From assembly GCA_937877685.1 (NCBI GenBank), contig CALFGU010000058.1, forward strand, positions 1 to 7,375: a stretch of DNA of 7,375 bases. The letters are read 5' to 3'. The notes beneath the pieces are model-generated. The model saw nothing but the letters and a program-made list of their open reading frames with translations, did no database searches and was not told the DNA's origin. Origin of the DNA: an uncultured Prevotella sp. (GTDB taxonomy: Bacteria; Bacteroidota; Bacteroidia; Bacteroidales; Bacteroidaceae). The translations under genes were made by a program, and so were the position numbers. Each line of letters opens with the position of its first letter. Position 1 is the first letter of the stretch. Of the stretch, positions 7,107-7,375 are shown piece after piece.

Positions 7107-7121
7107 ACTTTTGGCCATATC
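7096..7121. promoter_or_regulatory. Imperfect palindrome spanning both -33 boxes of cas9 and tracrRNA
   Basis: GATATGGC (7096-7103) and GCCATATC (7114-7121) are perfect inverted copies. Between them lies AAAACTTTTG, itself nearly symmetric, so the whole 26 bases form a dyad with one bulged G. The cas9 -33 box (7103-7106, minus) and the tracrRNA -33 box (7110-7113, plus) both fall inside. A dimeric regulator bound here would control both transcripts. No regulator gene is present in the window, and part of the symmetry follows simply from two opposed TTTG boxes. Confidence 0.5.
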
Positions 7122-7141
7122 ATTATAAAGTGCTTACTTTG
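7110..7141 (+). promoter_or_regulatory. Promoter of tracrRNA
   Basis: TTTG (7110-7113) is followed after 20 bases by TTACTTTG (7134-7141), one mismatch from TAnnTTTG. The expected start is about 7147-7150, just inside the anti-repeat. The -33 box lies 3 bases from that of the divergent cas9 promoter. Confidence 0.75.
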
Positions 7142-7143
7142 CA

Positions 7144-7228
7144 GTACTAATTTGAAGCAATTCTCAATAAGGATTTAGTTCCGTTGTGAAAACATTAGGT
7201 TGCCCTCGTCCTTCAACGGGGGTTTTTT
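7144..7228 (+). ncRNA. tracrRNA of the type II-C system
   Basis: This RNA pairs with the crRNA repeat, recruits RNase III processing and anchors the guide in Cas9. The anti-repeat (7144-7168) starts GTACTAATTTGAAGCAATTC and is complementary to repeat bases 7-26 with a single unpaired repeat base. Pairing resumes weakly to repeat base 1 with one mismatch and one G-U pair. It is followed by AATAAGGATTTAGTTCC, a short GGA/TCC nexus stem (7171-7173 with 7180-7182), then GTTGTGAAAAC and a terminal hairpin. This layout is characteristic of Bacteroidetes tracrRNAs. The exact 5' end is uncertain: the predicted start is 7147-7150, which would trim a few bases of the anti-repeat, though a longer form from another promoter is possible. 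It is divergent from cas9 and 97 bases from its ATG. Confidence 0.92.
7203..7228 (+). terminator. Intrinsic terminator of tracrRNA
   Basis: CCCTCGT (7203-7209) pairs with ACGGGGG (7216-7222), seven pairs including one G-U, around the loop CCTTCA. Six T follow (7223-7228). In mature tracrRNA this stem is usually kept as the 3' hairpin bound by Cas9. Confidence 0.9.
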
Positions 7229-7259
7229 GTTTATAATAAACTAAAGACCGATTTTGTGA

Positions 7260-7291
7260 TTTGGACCATATCGTATTTATCCGTAAATTTG
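7260..7291 (+). promoter_or_regulatory. Second plus-strand promoter, resembling the tracrRNA promoter
   Basis: TTTG (7260-7263), then 20 bases, then TAAATTTG (7284-7291) match the Bacteroidetes consensus perfectly. The segment resembles the tracrRNA promoter: both have TTTGG, CCATATC close behind, and end in TTTGCAGTAC (7138-7147 and 7288-7297). Transcription would start near 7297-7300 and run out of the window. Confidence 0.65.
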
Positions 7292-7375
7292 CAGTACACG
7301 CATAAACAACCAGGAAACGAAAAATCGTAGTAGCTGTTTCGTAAGGAATAATACTTACTCGGAAATATTCTAACT
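7292..7375 (+). other. Transcribed leader of an unseen downstream gene or small RNA, no gene visible
   Basis: No ATG or GTG opens a frame on the plus strand in these last bases, and the minus strand offers only very short frames. ACGAAA (7317-7322) and TTTCGT (7339-7344) could form a small hairpin in the transcript. The stretch shows no complementarity to the CRISPR repeat, so it is not a second tracrRNA as far as can be seen. Confidence 0.4.

Overview
This window holds one complete type II-C CRISPR-Cas locus from a member of the Bacteroidetes, most likely Bacteroidales (a Prevotella/Bacteroides/Porphyromonas-like organism; the genus cannot be fixed from sequence alone). The assignment rests on three things: Cas1, Cas2 and Cas9 sequences typical of that phylum, promoters of the Bacteroidetes kind (TTTG, 19-20 bases, TAnnTTTG) and gene starts without Shine-Dalgarno sequences. 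No cas4 or csn2 is present, and the array follows cas2 directly, which fits subtype II-C.

Layout from left to right. Positions 1-72 are an array flank with no gene. Positions 73-1271 are a CRISPR array of 16 repeats of 47 bases and 15 spacers of 29-30 bases. Positions 1272-1346 are an A/T-rich flank, followed by a perfect 18-bp hairpin (1347-1388) at the end of cas2. The cas genes lie on the minus strand and read right to left: cas9 (7047-2749, 1432 aa), cas1 (2669-1734) and cas2 (true start probably 1720, ending at 1388). A hairpin with a T-tract sits between cas9 and cas1. Right of cas9, on the plus strand, is the tracrRNA (about 7144-7228), with an anti-repeat, a short nexus stem and a strong intrinsic terminator. 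Positions 7229-7375 contain a second promoter that resembles the tracrRNA promoter and has no visible gene downstream.

How it works together. The tracrRNA anti-repeat is complementary to the repeat read on the plus strand, so crRNAs are made left to right, convergent with the cas operon. Each repeat carries a near-consensus Bacteroidetes promoter, so every spacer may be transcribed from its own upstream repeat. This would match repeat-embedded promoters known from Neisseria and Campylobacter II-C systems but uses a different sigma-factor consensus. crRNA:tracrRNA duplexes would be processed by host RNase III and loaded into Cas9. Cas1-Cas2 would insert new spacers. cas9 and tracrRNA are expressed from back-to-back promoters whose -33 boxes are 3 bases apart inside one imperfect palindrome.

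The system class is known. The points most worth a second look are the repeat-embedded promoters, the shared palindrome between cas9 and tracrRNA, the duplicated promoter beyond tracrRNA, and two internal duplications in an unusually long II-C Cas9.
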